From the NCBI RefSeq assembly GCF_003113895.1, contig NZ_BDUD01000001.1, forward strand, positions 7,010,559-7,074,558: a DNA stretch of 64,000 bases, in the 5' to 3' direction. The notes beneath the pieces are model-generated. The model worked only from the letters and a program-made list of their open reading frames with translations, was not told the origin of the DNA and made no database searches. The DNA comes from Nostoc commune NIES-4072. Lineage in GTDB: Bacteria; Cyanobacteriota; Cyanobacteriia; Cyanobacteriales; Nostocaceae. Position numbers and translations under genes: made by a program. Of the stretch, positions 37,143 to 46,352 are shown in pieces (position 1 is the first letter of the stretch; each line of letters starts with the position of its first letter).

Positions 37143-38324
37143 ATGCATATCACTAGAGTGACAGAAAACCTTAAGTTAGGTGATAAAATTAACAAAAAAA
37201 CTAATCATGTCTTCGTGTTTTTAGAAATTTTTGCCCACGAAGGCGGTATTCAATCATATATAAAAGATATTTTTCGCGCCTATCTAGGATTGAGCCAAGT
37301 CTACAAAGCGGAAGTCTTTTTGCTGCGAGATAGTCCTGATAGCTTAAATCCGTTTAAAGACAAGAACTTAAAATTTCATTACTTTAAAAATCAGTCTTCC
37401 CAAATAGGGAGACTAAAAATGGCAGCAGCTTTACTTAAGTGTCTATTACAAAACCGTCCAGAACAAGTTTTCTGCGGTCATATTAACTTAGGAGTATTAG
37501 TACAAACTCTTTGCCAGCCCTTGGGGATTCCTTACACAGTGCTAACTTACGGCAAAGAAGTCTGGGAACCGCTCAAAAATCAAGAACGTCGCGCCCTGAC
37601 ATCAGCAGCTGGAATTTGGACAATTAGTCGTTACAGCCGCGATCGCGCTTGTGCTGCTAATAGTCTAAACCCAAAAATGGTACAGATGATGCCTTGTGCA
37701 ATTGACGGCGATAAATTTACTCCTGGTTCCAAGCAGCCAGAATTAGAAAAGAAGTATGGCTTAACTGGTGCTAAGGTGCTAATGACAGTAGCACGGTTAT
37801 GGTCAGGGGATATTTATAAGGGTGTAGATGTAACGATTCGGGCATTACCACAAATCGCTCAAGTTTTCCCAGAAGTGAAATATTTGGTAATTGGTCGCGG
37901 TGATGACCAACCGCGATTAGCTAAACTGGCTGCATATTTAGGTGTGAGCGATCGCGTCGTATTTGCTGGTTTCGTTGCTACAGAAGAATTAATGGAACAT
38001 TACCGCCTTGCTGATGCCTATATTATGCCTTCGCAAGAAGGCTTTGGCATAGTTTATCTAGAAGCAATGGCTTGTGGAGTGCCTGTATTATCTGGTGACG
38101 ACGATGGTTCAGCTGATCCTTTGCAAGATGGTAAACTGGGATGGCGAGTCCCACACCGCAGCCCTGATGCGGTAGCAACGGCTTGTATAGAAATGCTTCA
38201 AGGGAATGACCAACGATGTAATGGAGAGTGGCTACGAGAACAAGCGATCGCTCTGTTTGGCATAGATGCCTTTCAACAGCACTTGCAAAAAATTCTTCTA
38301 TCCCCAGCAATGAAATCCATTTAA
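37143..38324 (+). CDS. Glycosyltransferase family 4
   Basis: 393 residues, GT-B fold. N-terminal EIFAHEGGIQSYIKDIF, the C-terminal nucleotide-sugar site TVARLWSGDIYKGVDVTI and EGFGIVYLEAMACGVPVLSG (E-x7-E) are hallmarks of retaining GT4 enzymes. Ten bases after the gmd stop, so it probably uses or works with GDP-deoxyhexoses in exopolysaccharide or heterocyst-envelope sugar synthesis. Sugar specificity is unknown. Confidence 0.88.
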   Translation: MHITRVTENLKLGDKINKKTNHVFVFLEIFAHEGGIQSYIKDIFRAYLGLSQVYKAEVFLLRDSPDSLNPFKDKNLKFHYFKNQSSQIGRLKMAAALLKCLLQNRPEQVFCGHINLGVLVQTLCQPLGIPYTVLTYGKEVWEPLKNQERRALTSAAGIWTISRYSRDRACAANSLNPKMVQMMPCAIDGDKFTPGSKQPELEKKYGLTGAKVLMTVARLWSGDIYKGVDVTIRALPQIAQVFPEVKYLVIGRGDDQPRLAKLAAYLGVSDRVVFAGFVATEELMEHYRLADAYIMPSQEGFGIVYLEAMACGVPVLSGDDDGSADPLQDGKLGWRVPHRSPDAVATACIEMLQGNDQRCNGEWLREQAIALFGIDAFQQHLQKILLSPAMKSI

Positions 38325-38399
38325 ATCCAAATGACAAATGACAAATGACCAATGACTAAAATCGCTATCCTAGAAGGAGAGCAGGACGACATTTAAAAA

Positions 38400-38771
38400 A
38401 TGAGCTTTAAGTCATTTCAATTGAATCTTTTAAATCTCCGCCCTTGGCTTACCCTGCTGGCAGTTATTTGGTTGCTGGCATCACTGGGCTTGGGTTGGTT
38501 GGTTAATTCGTTACTAATTATTGTCGGGTTGCTGTTTTTAGCACCCATTGTGGCTTTTTTTGGCTTTCGTTGGTGGCTGCAACGTAACTTGGTTGCTGAC
38601 CAGTGTCCCGTCTGTCGATATGAATTTACAGGTTTAAATAACAGTCAATTGCAGTGCCCCAACTGTGGAGAGTCACTGTTAGTACAAAATAGTCATTTTC
38701 AGCGCTTCACACCAGAAGGCACAATTGATGTCAAAGCTGTCGAAATCCCAGGCAAATCACTAGAAGATTAG
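38400..38771 (+). CDS. Small membrane protein with zinc ribbon
   Basis: 123 residues. Two TM helices (LTLLAVIWLLASLGLGWLV and LIIVGLLFLAPIVAFFGF) are followed by a cytoplasmic zinc-ribbon pair, CPVCRYEF and CPNCGESL. Not recognised beyond this. The last codon and stop (TAG at 38769) form one edge of a 34-bp palindrome shared with the convergent gene. Confidence 0.7.
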   Translation: MSFKSFQLNLLNLRPWLTLLAVIWLLASLGLGWLVNSLLIIVGLLFLAPIVAFFGFRWWLQRNLVADQCPVCRYEFTGLNNSQLQCPNCGESLLVQNSHFQRFTPEGTIDVKAVEIPGKSLED

Positions 38772-38802
38772 TCATTAGTCATTTGCTAATGACTAATGAC
38801 TA
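38769..38802. terminator. Heptamer-repeat palindrome acting as a bidirectional terminator
   Basis: Perfect 15-bp arms of TAGTCATT units with a four-base loop, followed by TTTCTTT. Its two edges are the stop codons of the convergent genes (TAG 38769-38771 on plus, TAG 38800-38802 on minus). Confidence 0.8.
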
Positions 38803-39240
38803 TTTCTTTGTTTCTTGCGAGATTGAGAGGGTGTAGTTAAAGTTTGGCTTTTCTGGGGATTGTTCGCCTACAAACAGCAAGTATGTTCCTGCTTGCCAGA
38901 AACCAGAAAGTTCTGGCTTGCCTCCGGAATATTTATCTGCCATTACACAAAAACGACCCCCAGGGCCATCGATCAATAGCGTTGGCTTTCCTTCACTCTC
39001 TACTGTTAATCGCAAATAAGGCAGTGATTCTGTAACCTGGATAACGTGATTAGGTTCAGTGGTAATATTGCCACAATTACTTTTGACAGTTCCCCCAGAC
39101 TTTCCCTTCAAAATCAGTGGATCTGCTTGAAGATTCCGATTAATTTGGATTGTTGGCGTCTGTGCCAAATTAGTCTGGGCGAAAACCAAACTCATCGCCA
39201 AAGCTGTGGGAACGATTGTAAGTAGCCTAAGCGTTTTCAT
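38800..39240 (-). CDS. Secreted protein, 146 aa
   Basis: Starts ATG 39240 with a signal peptide (LRLLTIVPTALAMSLVFAQT). The mature part is beta-rich with two cysteines (SNCGNITTEP and GRFCVMADKYS) about 60 residues apart, possibly a disulfide. Related, from memory, to cyanobacterial periplasmic proteins of unknown role. Convergent with the zinc-ribbon gene, with the stop inside the shared palindrome. Confidence 0.7.
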   Translation of the reverse strand: MKTLRLLTIVPTALAMSLVFAQTNLAQTPTIQINRNLQADPLILKGKSGGTVKSNCGNITTEPNHVIQVTESLPYLRLTVESEGKPTLLIDGPGGRFCVMADKYSGGKPELSGFWQAGTYLLFVGEQSPEKPNFNYTLSISQETKK

Positions 39241-39612
39241 TTTAATTAATGCTCCAGATTTTTTGTAGAGCAATATTGTTATATCTAGGACTTAATAGAC
39301 GACGGCAATCCATCTTGGTTCCAAAAGCTACCGTATAAAGTAATACCATTAATTTAAGGATTTTTTGTGAAGATTTGATGGGTGTAAAAACCATTAATTG
39401 TGCAAATTATCTATGTGTGGTGGCGCTTTTACACCAAAATATTCTACACTTCAATCCGTAGTACGTTAAAATTCCAAAAATCATCATAATTTTTACTGCT
39501 AGAAAAGTATTGCATACACAGACATTAGCTAAAATCACTAAGACAACCACCAAAAATATAATTTGGTTGGTCTGTTGTGGAATAAGTGACCTAGCTGAGG
39601 TAGAAAAGATTA
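39241..39612. other. Intergenic region, nothing identified
   Basis: AT-rich divergent spacer; a weak CCACCAAAA/TTTGGTTGG hairpin near 39545-39575. No gene. Confidence 0.4.
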
Positions 39613-39948
39613 ATGAATCCTCAAAGAGAAGAAGACTTGCAGCGTCGCCTCAATAAGCTAGAGGCAGAGATTAATTCTTCGCCGGAAGTGGTTCCCCAAC
39701 CACAAAAACAGACTGAGGCATCTATTTTTACCAAATTTAATTTGCAACTGGAGCGATTTCAGATTTGGTTCAACAGCCTATCTGGAACAAAAAAGCTGGT
39801 AGTTTCGGGTGTGACAGTGCTAGTAGGCTTGGCAATGCTGCAAGCAGTGTTTAAACTGGTTGCATCTGTAATTAGTCTGGCACTTTTGGCGGTATTAGTG
39901 TATGTTGGATACAAAATTTTTGTGTCCAGTAGCTTTCAACGTAAGTAA
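39613..39948 (+). CDS. Small membrane-anchored protein, 111 aa
   Basis: N-terminal helical charged stretch (REEDLQRRLNKLEAEINS, coiled-coil-like), a central amphipathic part and one or two TM helices near 60-100 (LVVSGVTVLVGLAMLQAVF and VISLALLAVLVYVGYK). Not recognised. Precedes the hglK-like gene by 173 bp on the same strand. Confidence 0.65.
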   Translation: MNPQREEDLQRRLNKLEAEINSSPEVVPQPQKQTEASIFTKFNLQLERFQIWFNSLSGTKKLVVSGVTVLVGLAMLQAVFKLVASVISLALLAVLVYVGYKIFVSSSFQRK

Positions 39949-40121
39949 TAAGCTGATATGCATTTACTTTGCATATCTGTAGTTATGAAAGTCAGGAGCC
40001 ATGATCCAAAAGGCTCCTGACTTATAGCTCCAAAATTCTATTTCACGTTTTGCCGATTAGCTTAGTCTATTTTAACTGTGCCGATCGCGGCGTATAAATA
40101 ATAATCAAAGGAAATTATGCG

Positions 40122-42278
40122 ATGACGACACCAATTGTCAAAAGAAGTAATCAATCTGGGCAGTCCAAACAACCAGAAAGAGCCAATTCGTTGCTACTAG
40201 CAAGCAGGCGGTTTGCTGCTTGGGCGGCTGAAATTACACTAGTGGTTACAAGTGGGTTGATTCCCTTCAGCATTGGTGTCTATGCCGATTCTAGAAGTGA
40301 TTTTAACCGAGTGCCGCTTAATCCCGTTTTGGTAGTTACAGAAAGAGCGATCGCTAGACCCCTGGCCCTACCTGTTAGCTATGGCATCCGTAATGTAGCA
40401 TGGCCGACTAATATTTTGTGGACAATTGCCCTGTTAGCACCTGTAACTCTCTCATGGTGGCAATTATATTTACTGGCTAAGACTGGTAGCACAATTCCTA
40501 AACGTTGGTTAAAAGTGCGGGTTGTCAACGAGCAAGGAAGACCACCTGGTTTAGGGGCAGTAGTGATTAGAGAAGGAGTTGGGCGTTGGACTGTACCCGT
40601 TTCCATCGCCTATCTGCTGTGGCGCTACAGCTTTGCTTTTCCTAATTTAGGATTATTCACATTTTTATCTTTATTAATGATTGTGGGTGAAGGGATAGGC
40701 TTACCGTCGCGCCGGGGTCGTCGCGCATTGCACGATCAACTTGCAAGCACTTATACAATAGACGCGACTCGCCCCTTGCCATCCTCACTCTCAGCTAACA
40801 ACAAACAAGCTCAGTCTGCTGATGGTAATGATGAACCAGAAGAATGGCAGGAGGGAGAAGAATTAGCGGCAGCCCAAACCAATCAGTCGCCCAATATCTG
40901 GCGGCGGATACAGCAAAATCCTAATCTGACTTTGTTTGGGGTAGGGCTTACGAGTATGACTGCTGTATTGGCAACTTTAATCGGTACTCAAGTTTATATC
41001 CAAATTCAACAATCCCAGCGAGCAACCGAGAAAATCAACAGCCAACAGTTCCTCGAACTTGTCAAACAATTAGCTCCCAACTCTGGAGCAACTAATGAGC
41101 AACGCCAAAGTGCAATTTTGGCTATAGGTGGTCTTAATGACCCAGAGTCCATCAAATTTTTGGCGAATCTCTTGGTTAGCGAAACTAACCCCACCCTCTT
41201 AGATACAATTCAACAAGCTTTGACAACTGTCGGGCCCAAAGCCATCCCGGAATTAAAAAATAAAAATCAGTTTTTGGTTAGTGAACTAGAGTCTGTGGGT
41301 AGTGCTGCAACCCAAGAACGGGAATTACGGCAAGGGCGGTTACAAAGAAACCAGCGAACGCTCAACAAGATTCTCTCTGTTTATAGCGGTAAAATCGAGG
41401 GCGTTGACCTTAGTAATACCCAATTAGGTCAAAGCGGGACTCCAGGAAGTTCTTTCTTCAACTTGGTACTAGACAACCTTGATTTGTCAGGAGTTAAGTT
41501 TAAATCTGCAAATCTTAATCAAGCTAGCTTTAAAGGTAGCCGCTTTCGAGGCGTGGGTGAAGATGGACGTTGGGATACCTACGACGATGTAATGGCTGAT
41601 TTAAGCCAAGCCCAGTTGCAGCAAGCCAATCTTACTGATGCTAATCTCAGTCGCGTCTTGATGAACCGTACCGATTTGAGCCGCGCCACTCTCAACAGAG
41701 CCAATTTATCCAACGCACGTCTATATGAGGCTAAACTCAACAGCGCCCAACTAGTAGGAGCCGATCTCCGAAACGCAGTTTTGGAAAAAGCCAGCTTGAC
41801 AGGAGCAGATTTAGGTGACGCTAAACTGAACGAAGCCAATCTGTACGCTGCCCGTTTAGGTCGCGCCACTGCCATAGGAACACAATTATCCTTTGCCAAC
41901 TTAACGAACACTGATTGGCAAGGGGCAGATTTATCAGGAGCCTATTTGGATCGTGCTAATCTTAGCAATGCTAACCTCCGCGCCACTCGTCTAGCTGGTG
42001 CTGTTTTGCGTTCTGCCCAGATGGAAAACGTTAACTTGCAAAATGCCGACCTGAGTCTTGCAGATTTACGGGGAGCAAATGTTGCTGGAGCAGATTTCAA
42101 GGGAGCAATTCTCGCCCCTAGTAAACAAGATCCAGCCGATCAATTTGTAGAAACCCCAGATTTAGGCTCAGTATCTGCCGTAGTCCAAGGGGTTGATTTT
42201 TCTAAAGCCAAAAATTTAGATCCTAAGCAAATCGCATACATTTGTACTCAAGGAGGCATTCATTCTAGTTGCCCGTAG
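40122..42278 (+). CDS. hglK: HglK-like membrane protein: RDD domain plus pentapeptide repeats
   Basis: 718 residues. N-terminal RDD-type domain with membrane helices (about 25-210), a further TM at about 268-292, and then a pentapeptide-repeat right-handed helix (about 415-690) made of A(D/N)LxX units such as ADLSGAYLDRANLSNANL. HglK of Anabaena, needed to lay down the heterocyst glycolipid layer, has the same size (about 727 residues), four TM segments and many pentapeptide repeats. I therefore identify it as HglK. RBS AAGGA before the ATG. Upstream and downstream genes are small and unrelated. Confidence 0.72.
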   Translation: MTTPIVKRSNQSGQSKQPERANSLLLASRRFAAWAAEITLVVTSGLIPFSIGVYADSRSDFNRVPLNPVLVVTERAIARPLALPVSYGIRNVAWPTNILWTIALLAPVTLSWWQLYLLAKTGSTIPKRWLKVRVVNEQGRPPGLGAVVIREGVGRWTVPVSIAYLLWRYSFAFPNLGLFTFLSLLMIVGEGIGLPSRRGRRALHDQLASTYTIDATRPLPSSLSANNKQAQSADGNDEPEEWQEGEELAAAQTNQSPNIWRRIQQNPNLTLFGVGLTSMTAVLATLIGTQVYIQIQQSQRATEKINSQQFLELVKQLAPNSGATNEQRQSAILAIGGLNDPESIKFLANLLVSETNPTLLDTIQQALTTVGPKAIPELKNKNQFLVSELESVGSAATQERELRQGRLQRNQRTLNKILSVYSGKIEGVDLSNTQLGQSGTPGSSFFNLVLDNLDLSGVKFKSANLNQASFKGSRFRGVGEDGRWDTYDDVMADLSQAQLQQANLTDANLSRVLMNRTDLSRATLNRANLSNARLYEAKLNSAQLVGADLRNAVLEKASLTGADLGDAKLNEANLYAARLGRATAIGTQLSFANLTNTDWQGADLSGAYLDRANLSNANLRATRLAGAVLRSAQMENVNLQNADLSLADLRGANVAGADFKGAILAPSKQDPADQFVETPDLGSVSAVVQGVDFSKAKNLDPKQIAYICTQGGIHSSCP

Positions 42279-42357
42279 AATGGGAGGGGAGTAGAGGGGC
42301 AAGGGGAGGGGAGACGCAGAGGGAGCAGGGGAAGATGAGGAAGATAAAGCGAATAAT

Positions 42358-42415
42358 CAATGCCCCATGCCCCATGCCCAATGACAAATGACAAATGACA
42401 AATGACAAATGACTA
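42358..42415. repeat. CCCCATG and ATGACAA heptamer array
   Basis: Several GCCCCAT then five ATGACAA units before the next gene; preceded by a purine-rich stretch at 42283-42350. Confidence 0.85.
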
Positions 42416-42435
42416 ATTGGTGTGAGGAGTTAGTT

Positions 42436-42927
42436 ATGAAGTGTATTCAATATTTGGTTTCAGTTTTGGGGGCTGGCTTGGTGTTGAGTCTGGCAACTGC
42501 TAAACCAGTACAAGCTCAAGTAGCTTATGGCAGTTATGTCGGTATAGGCCCCACTGTTGGTTTTACTGATGGTATCCAATTGGGTGGAGTTCTAGCCGGT
42601 CGCTACAAGCTTTTGGAAGCGCCACTTTCACTACGTGCCCAAGTGTTAATTGGTAATAATACGGCAATTGTGCCAACGGTTTCCTACGATTTACCCCTTA
42701 ACTGGCAAGCTGATGCTTACCTGGGTGCTGGATTAGTGTTGGCTAGTGGTGGTGGTTCTTCTCCTGTGGGCGACAAAATTAGTTTTGCTTTACAACCGGG
42801 CATTGATTATATGATCCCAAATAGCAATACTGTACTTTTTGGCAATGCCATTATCGCTTTTGATGCCTACCGTGATAGCGGTGGTACAGCTATCTCTGTA
42901 CAAGGTGGTGTTGGTTTGAGATTTTAA
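42436..42927 (+). CDS. Secreted beta-rich protein, 163 aa
   Basis: Start chosen at ATG 42436 because GAGGAG precedes it. Signal peptide (LVLSLATAKPVQAQ). The mature part alternates short strands rich in Gly and aromatic residues (GIGPTVGFTDGIQLG, ADAYLGAGLVLASGG) and ends with F (VQGGVGLRF), typical of an eight-stranded outer-membrane beta-barrel. Not otherwise recognised. Confidence 0.65.
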   Translation: MKCIQYLVSVLGAGLVLSLATAKPVQAQVAYGSYVGIGPTVGFTDGIQLGGVLAGRYKLLEAPLSLRAQVLIGNNTAIVPTVSYDLPLNWQADAYLGAGLVLASGGGSSPVGDKISFALQPGIDYMIPNSNTVLFGNAIIAFDAYRDSGGTAISVQGGVGLRF

Positions 42928-43077
42928 GGGGCAGAAAAAAACCCTACTGCGATCGCTATCCCTATCCCTATCCCTAAGAAGCGTTAAACTTCATTGCAAA
43001 TTAAGAAGTTAGTCAAAATAACGTGATACTTTTTGTTCATGAAGAGAGACAGCATAGGATTAACACAGGAGAACACA

Positions 43078-43290
43078 GTGGCAATGGAATCAAATTTATT
43101 AACGAATGCAAGCGCAGATGAAATGAATCAAGATTTCAGTGAATATGTCGCCAACCTGCAACTTCACATGACTCTGCAAGCTCGCAATCTTGTTCCAACC
43201 CTGAAGCAAACACTGGTAGATAGTCGCCACCAATTACTCCATCAAACTCAAGCCCAATTTGAAAAGCTAGTTTCTCGACAAGGGCTATAA
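43078..43290 (+). CDS. Small helical protein, 70 aa
   Basis: GTG start at 43078 with AGGAG six bases before; an ATG two codons later also fits. Helix-rich (EYVANLQLHMTLQARNL, RHQLLHQTQAQFEKLV). Not recognised. Lies in a quiet stretch between the secreted protein and the GNAT gene. Confidence 0.55.
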   Translation: MAMESNLLTNASADEMNQDFSEYVANLQLHMTLQARNLVPTLKQTLVDSRHQLLHQTQAQFEKLVSRQGL

Positions 43291-43514
43291 AATATATACA
43301 AATTTTAATCAAAATTCCAATAAAATATAAGGCAGATGTTGTTGGGTTAATGCCAATGGTGTTCTCACAAGGTCTGCTTTTTCTGCTTTTTTAAGTATTG
43401 AGTTACTGAAATCACCCTTTTGGCGCAATAGTAAGGGGCAAAAAGCAGTTAATATTATTTCAGCAGTTCCTTTGAAGAGCAGTTAGTTAAGGCTAAATAG
43501 CGGCTCGAATAAAA

Positions 43515-44753
43515 ATGACTTCATTACTTCCCAGAAACCTCAGCGTTATTATCCGACCAGTCCAATACCGGGATCTGGACGGAATTGAGCGCATAACTCA
43601 AGAGTCATTCTCAGCCCTCACTCCCAAGGGAGCAGGTTTTGCTATCAGCCAGATGCTCATACTGCGTCGCTGGTATGGATTACTCAAATTTTTGAGTTGG
43701 TTTCCTAACCCGCTACAGTATCGCCTCTGTGCCTACATAGCAGAGCAAGGACGGATGCTTTTAGGGATGATTCAAGTGTCACCCTTTAACCGGACACGCA
43801 GCACTTGGCGCATTGATCAAGTGCTGTTAGAGCGTGGTGTCGATAAACAAGGAACTGGCTCACAACTTTTGCGTCATTGCTTTGAATCGATTCTGGAAGC
43901 TCGGACTTGGTTACTGGAAGTTAATATCAATGACATAGAGGCGCTGGCACTATATCGGCAAAATGGATTCCAGCGTCTGGCAGAAATGACGTACTGGGAA
44001 ATTGGGCCAGAATTACTGGCTGAATTGGCGCAAGCAGAGCCAGACTTACCCAACCTTTTGCCAGTAAGTAATGCTGATGCCCAGTTGCTATATCAATTAG
44101 ATACGGCATCGATGCCACCTTTGGTACGTCAGGTTTTTGACCGTAACACCCGCGACTTTAAAACCAGTTTGTTTGGTGCTTTAACAGATGCAGTAATGCA
44201 ATGGGTCAGCAAAACAGAAGTAGTGAGTGGTTACGTATTTGAACCGCAACGCAAGGCTGCGATCGGCTATTTTCAGGTGCAACTTGACCGTAAGGGTGAA
44301 GTCCCCCACGTTGCAACGCTAACTGTTCATCCTGCTTATACTTGGCTGTATCCAGAATTATTATCTCAGCTGGCTCGTATTGCCCAAGATTTTCCCCAGC
44401 AAGGGTTACAACTCGCTTCTTCAGACTATCAGGCAGAGCGAGAAGAATATTTGGAGCGAATTGGGGCAAAACGCATAGAACATACATTAGTTATGTCTCG
44501 CTCTGTATGGCACAAGCTACGAGAGTCTAAATTCGTCTCCTTAGAAGGAATTCAGTGGACTGATATGCTGCAAGGTTTACAACCAGCACGTAAACCTATA
44601 CCGGGTGGGATGTCATGGATACAACCAGGACAACTGCCATCGTCAGATAAACCACTGCAAAGCTTGTCAGAACCGATTAACTTTTCGGTAAAAAATCCTA
44701 GCGTGGAAGCATCACCGATTTCGGAATCAGCAGATGCACAGCAGGAGAATTAA
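43515..44753 (+). CDS. GNAT-family N-acetyltransferase
   Basis: 412 residues, about twice a single GNAT domain. The N-terminal domain (9-160) has the acetyl-CoA loop GVDKQGTGSQLLRHCFE (Q/RxxGxG/A-type) and NINDIEALALYRQNGFQRL. The second half has a degenerate GNAT-like fold (VATLTVHPAYTWLYPELL) and a low-complexity tail. Acetyl acceptor unknown. The stop lies two bases before the ruvX GTG, so the pair is coupled. Confidence 0.82.
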   Translation: MTSLLPRNLSVIIRPVQYRDLDGIERITQESFSALTPKGAGFAISQMLILRRWYGLLKFLSWFPNPLQYRLCAYIAEQGRMLLGMIQVSPFNRTRSTWRIDQVLLERGVDKQGTGSQLLRHCFESILEARTWLLEVNINDIEALALYRQNGFQRLAEMTYWEIGPELLAELAQAEPDLPNLLPVSNADAQLLYQLDTASMPPLVRQVFDRNTRDFKTSLFGALTDAVMQWVSKTEVVSGYVFEPQRKAAIGYFQVQLDRKGEVPHVATLTVHPAYTWLYPELLSQLARIAQDFPQQGLQLASSDYQAEREEYLERIGAKRIEHTLVMSRSVWHKLRESKFVSLEGIQWTDMLQGLQPARKPIPGGMSWIQPGQLPSSDKPLQSLSEPINFSVKNPSVEASPISESADAQQEN

Positions 44754-44755
44754 TT

Positions 44756-45232
44756 GTGATATCCCAAGAGCAACCAAAACCTTTTATTTCAGCATTGGGA
44801 CTAGATTTCGGTCGCAAGCGGATTGGTGTGGCCGGGTGCGATCGCACGGGTTTAATTGCCACGGGAATTACCACAATTGAGCGCACATCTTTTGAGCAGG
44901 ATGTGGAGCAAATCCGGCAAATAGTTAATGAACGCGAGGTGCAAATCCTGGTGATGGGCTTACCCTATTCAATGGATGGCTCACTAGGATTTCAAGCGCG
45001 TCAAGTTCAAAAATTTACTACAAGACTTGCTAAAGCACTGAAACTGCCTGTGGAATATATCGATGAGCGATTAACTTCATTTCAAGCAGAACAACTGCTG
45101 ATAGCTGAGAACCGCTCCCCGTCACGCCATAAAGGTTTGATTGACCGCAAGGCAGCCGCTTTGATTTTACAACAATGGCTGGATGTTAAGCGTGCTAGTT
45201 CCCGCAGTTCAGTTGCAGCTATTGAATATTGA
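44756..45232 (+). CDS. ruvX: Putative pre-16S rRNA/Holliday junction nuclease
   Basis: 158 residues. ALGLDFGRKRIGVAGCDR is the YqgF/RuvX RNase-H-like N-terminus with the first catalytic Asp; VMGLPYSMDGSLG and the DERLTSFQAEQLL motif (second catalytic Glu/Asp) and LIDRKAAALILQQWL complete the family. Starts with GTG right after GGAG. In E. coli the homologue finishes 16S rRNA 5' maturation. Coupled to the upstream GNAT gene. Confidence 0.93.
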   Translation: MISQEQPKPFISALGLDFGRKRIGVAGCDRTGLIATGITTIERTSFEQDVEQIRQIVNEREVQILVMGLPYSMDGSLGFQARQVQKFTTRLAKALKLPVEYIDERLTSFQAEQLLIAENRSPSRHKGLIDRKAAALILQQWLDVKRASSRSSVAAIEY

Positions 45233-45374
45233 TACCTTTTAACATGATATTCTGAAAACGATTAGCCAGCAGTTGTATCTACGTATAACGCTGTTTAGTT
45301 GGCATAATAATGTCATTAAATAGTTAAGCGATTTTCAAAGTTGCTGGTATTTATTAAATTTCTACATTTCGGCT

Positions 45375-45947
45375 ATGTTTTCCTCTCCATTTCCTGAAGA
45401 AAATGATAACGCTCATGCGGGTTCCATCACTTTAACCGATGATAAAGGGCGATCGCTCGAATGTTACATAGAGCATTCCCTAGAAGTCGATGGACAAGAA
45501 TACGTTTTACTTCTTCCTGTAGACTCACCTGTAGAAATTTTTTCTTGGGAAGGTGACGGTGAGGAAGAAGAAGCGGTTCTGGTAGAAGATGACACCATTA
45601 TTGAGCAAATTTTTGCCACTGCCCAAGCTGTACTATCTGAGCAGAACCTGATATTAAAGAATACAGCTTATGCTCTGACTGTTGCAGGTGATTTACCGCC
45701 CGTTGAAGAATCAGAACTTTTCACTTTAGAAATCGAAGACGAAGAGGCAGATTTAGATCCGGAGCAATTACAGCTACTCGCTAGCTTCTATGATGAAGAT
45801 CAGGAGTATGCAATTTATACACCCCTCGATCCCTTGTTATTTTTTGCACGGATAACAAAAACAGGTGAACCTGAATTACTTTCTCCAGAGGAATTTCGGA
45901 AAGTGCAGCCTCTGTTAGAAGAACATCTTTTTAATGAAGTGGAATAA
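45375..45947 (+). CDS. DUF3727-family protein
   Basis: 190 residues, very acidic. The N-terminal half (SITLTDDKGRSLECYIEHSLEVDGQEYVLLLPVDSPVEIF, quoted by segments) and the repeat in the C-terminal half (LFTLEIEDEEADL, EYAIYTPLDPLLFFARI) are the DUF3727/DUF1292 pattern, known in cyanobacteria and chloroplasts as a small protein of unknown role. Start at ATG 45375, 140 bp after ruvX. Ends in a strong terminator. Confidence 0.8.
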   Translation: MFSSPFPEENDNAHAGSITLTDDKGRSLECYIEHSLEVDGQEYVLLLPVDSPVEIFSWEGDGEEEEAVLVEDDTIIEQIFATAQAVLSEQNLILKNTAYALTVAGDLPPVEESELFTLEIEDEEADLDPEQLQLLASFYDEDQEYAIYTPLDPLLFFARITKTGEPELLSPEEFRKVQPLLEEHLFNEVE

Positions 45948-45951
45948 GATT

Positions 45952-45989
45952 AAAAATTCAAAATGTAACATTTTCATTTTGAATTTTTT
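45952..45989 (+). terminator. Intrinsic terminator after the DUF3727 gene
   Basis: Stem AAAAATTCAAAATG/CATTTTGAATTTTT with nine-base loop and T-run, four bases after the stop. Confidence 0.85.
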
Positions 45990-46089
45990 AACTGGGAATG
46001 TTTAATTGGAATACAAATTTACTTAAACCTTTTACCATGTCCCATTAACTGTGGAAGCAATGTAATTATTGACACTAAATTGGGACAAT

Positions 46090-46260
46090 TAGTACCGCAT
46101 GGCGGAAGTCAAAAGTAGCCAGTGCGTTGGGCGGCTTTGCCGACTTGTTCGCGCAGCGTCTCCGACAGGAGAAGCAACTGGCGTTCAAAATCAAAAGTCA
46201 AAAAGTTTATAGGGCAGACTTTTTGGCTATTTGGATTGGGTAGTTTATTTACGCCATACT
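46090..46260 (-). repeat. Dispersed repeat R1, copy C, carrying a nested insert
   Basis: On the minus strand: GGCGTAAATAAACTACC... to TTTTGACTTCCGCC-ATGCGGTACTA. About 70 bp of interspersed-repeat DNA (GCGTTGGGCGGCTTTGCC..CCAGTTGC) sits between TTTTGA and ...TTTTGACTT, absent from copies A and B. The rest of the 45990-46352 gap contains nothing identifiable. Confidence 0.65.
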
Positions 46261-46352
46261 GTACTATTCTTGTTTAAGATTCTGGAAAAAGCATTTTGGT
46301 AGGGATTTTAATTCCATTATCTAAAATCCAAAATTGGGATGAGGTGCTGAAA

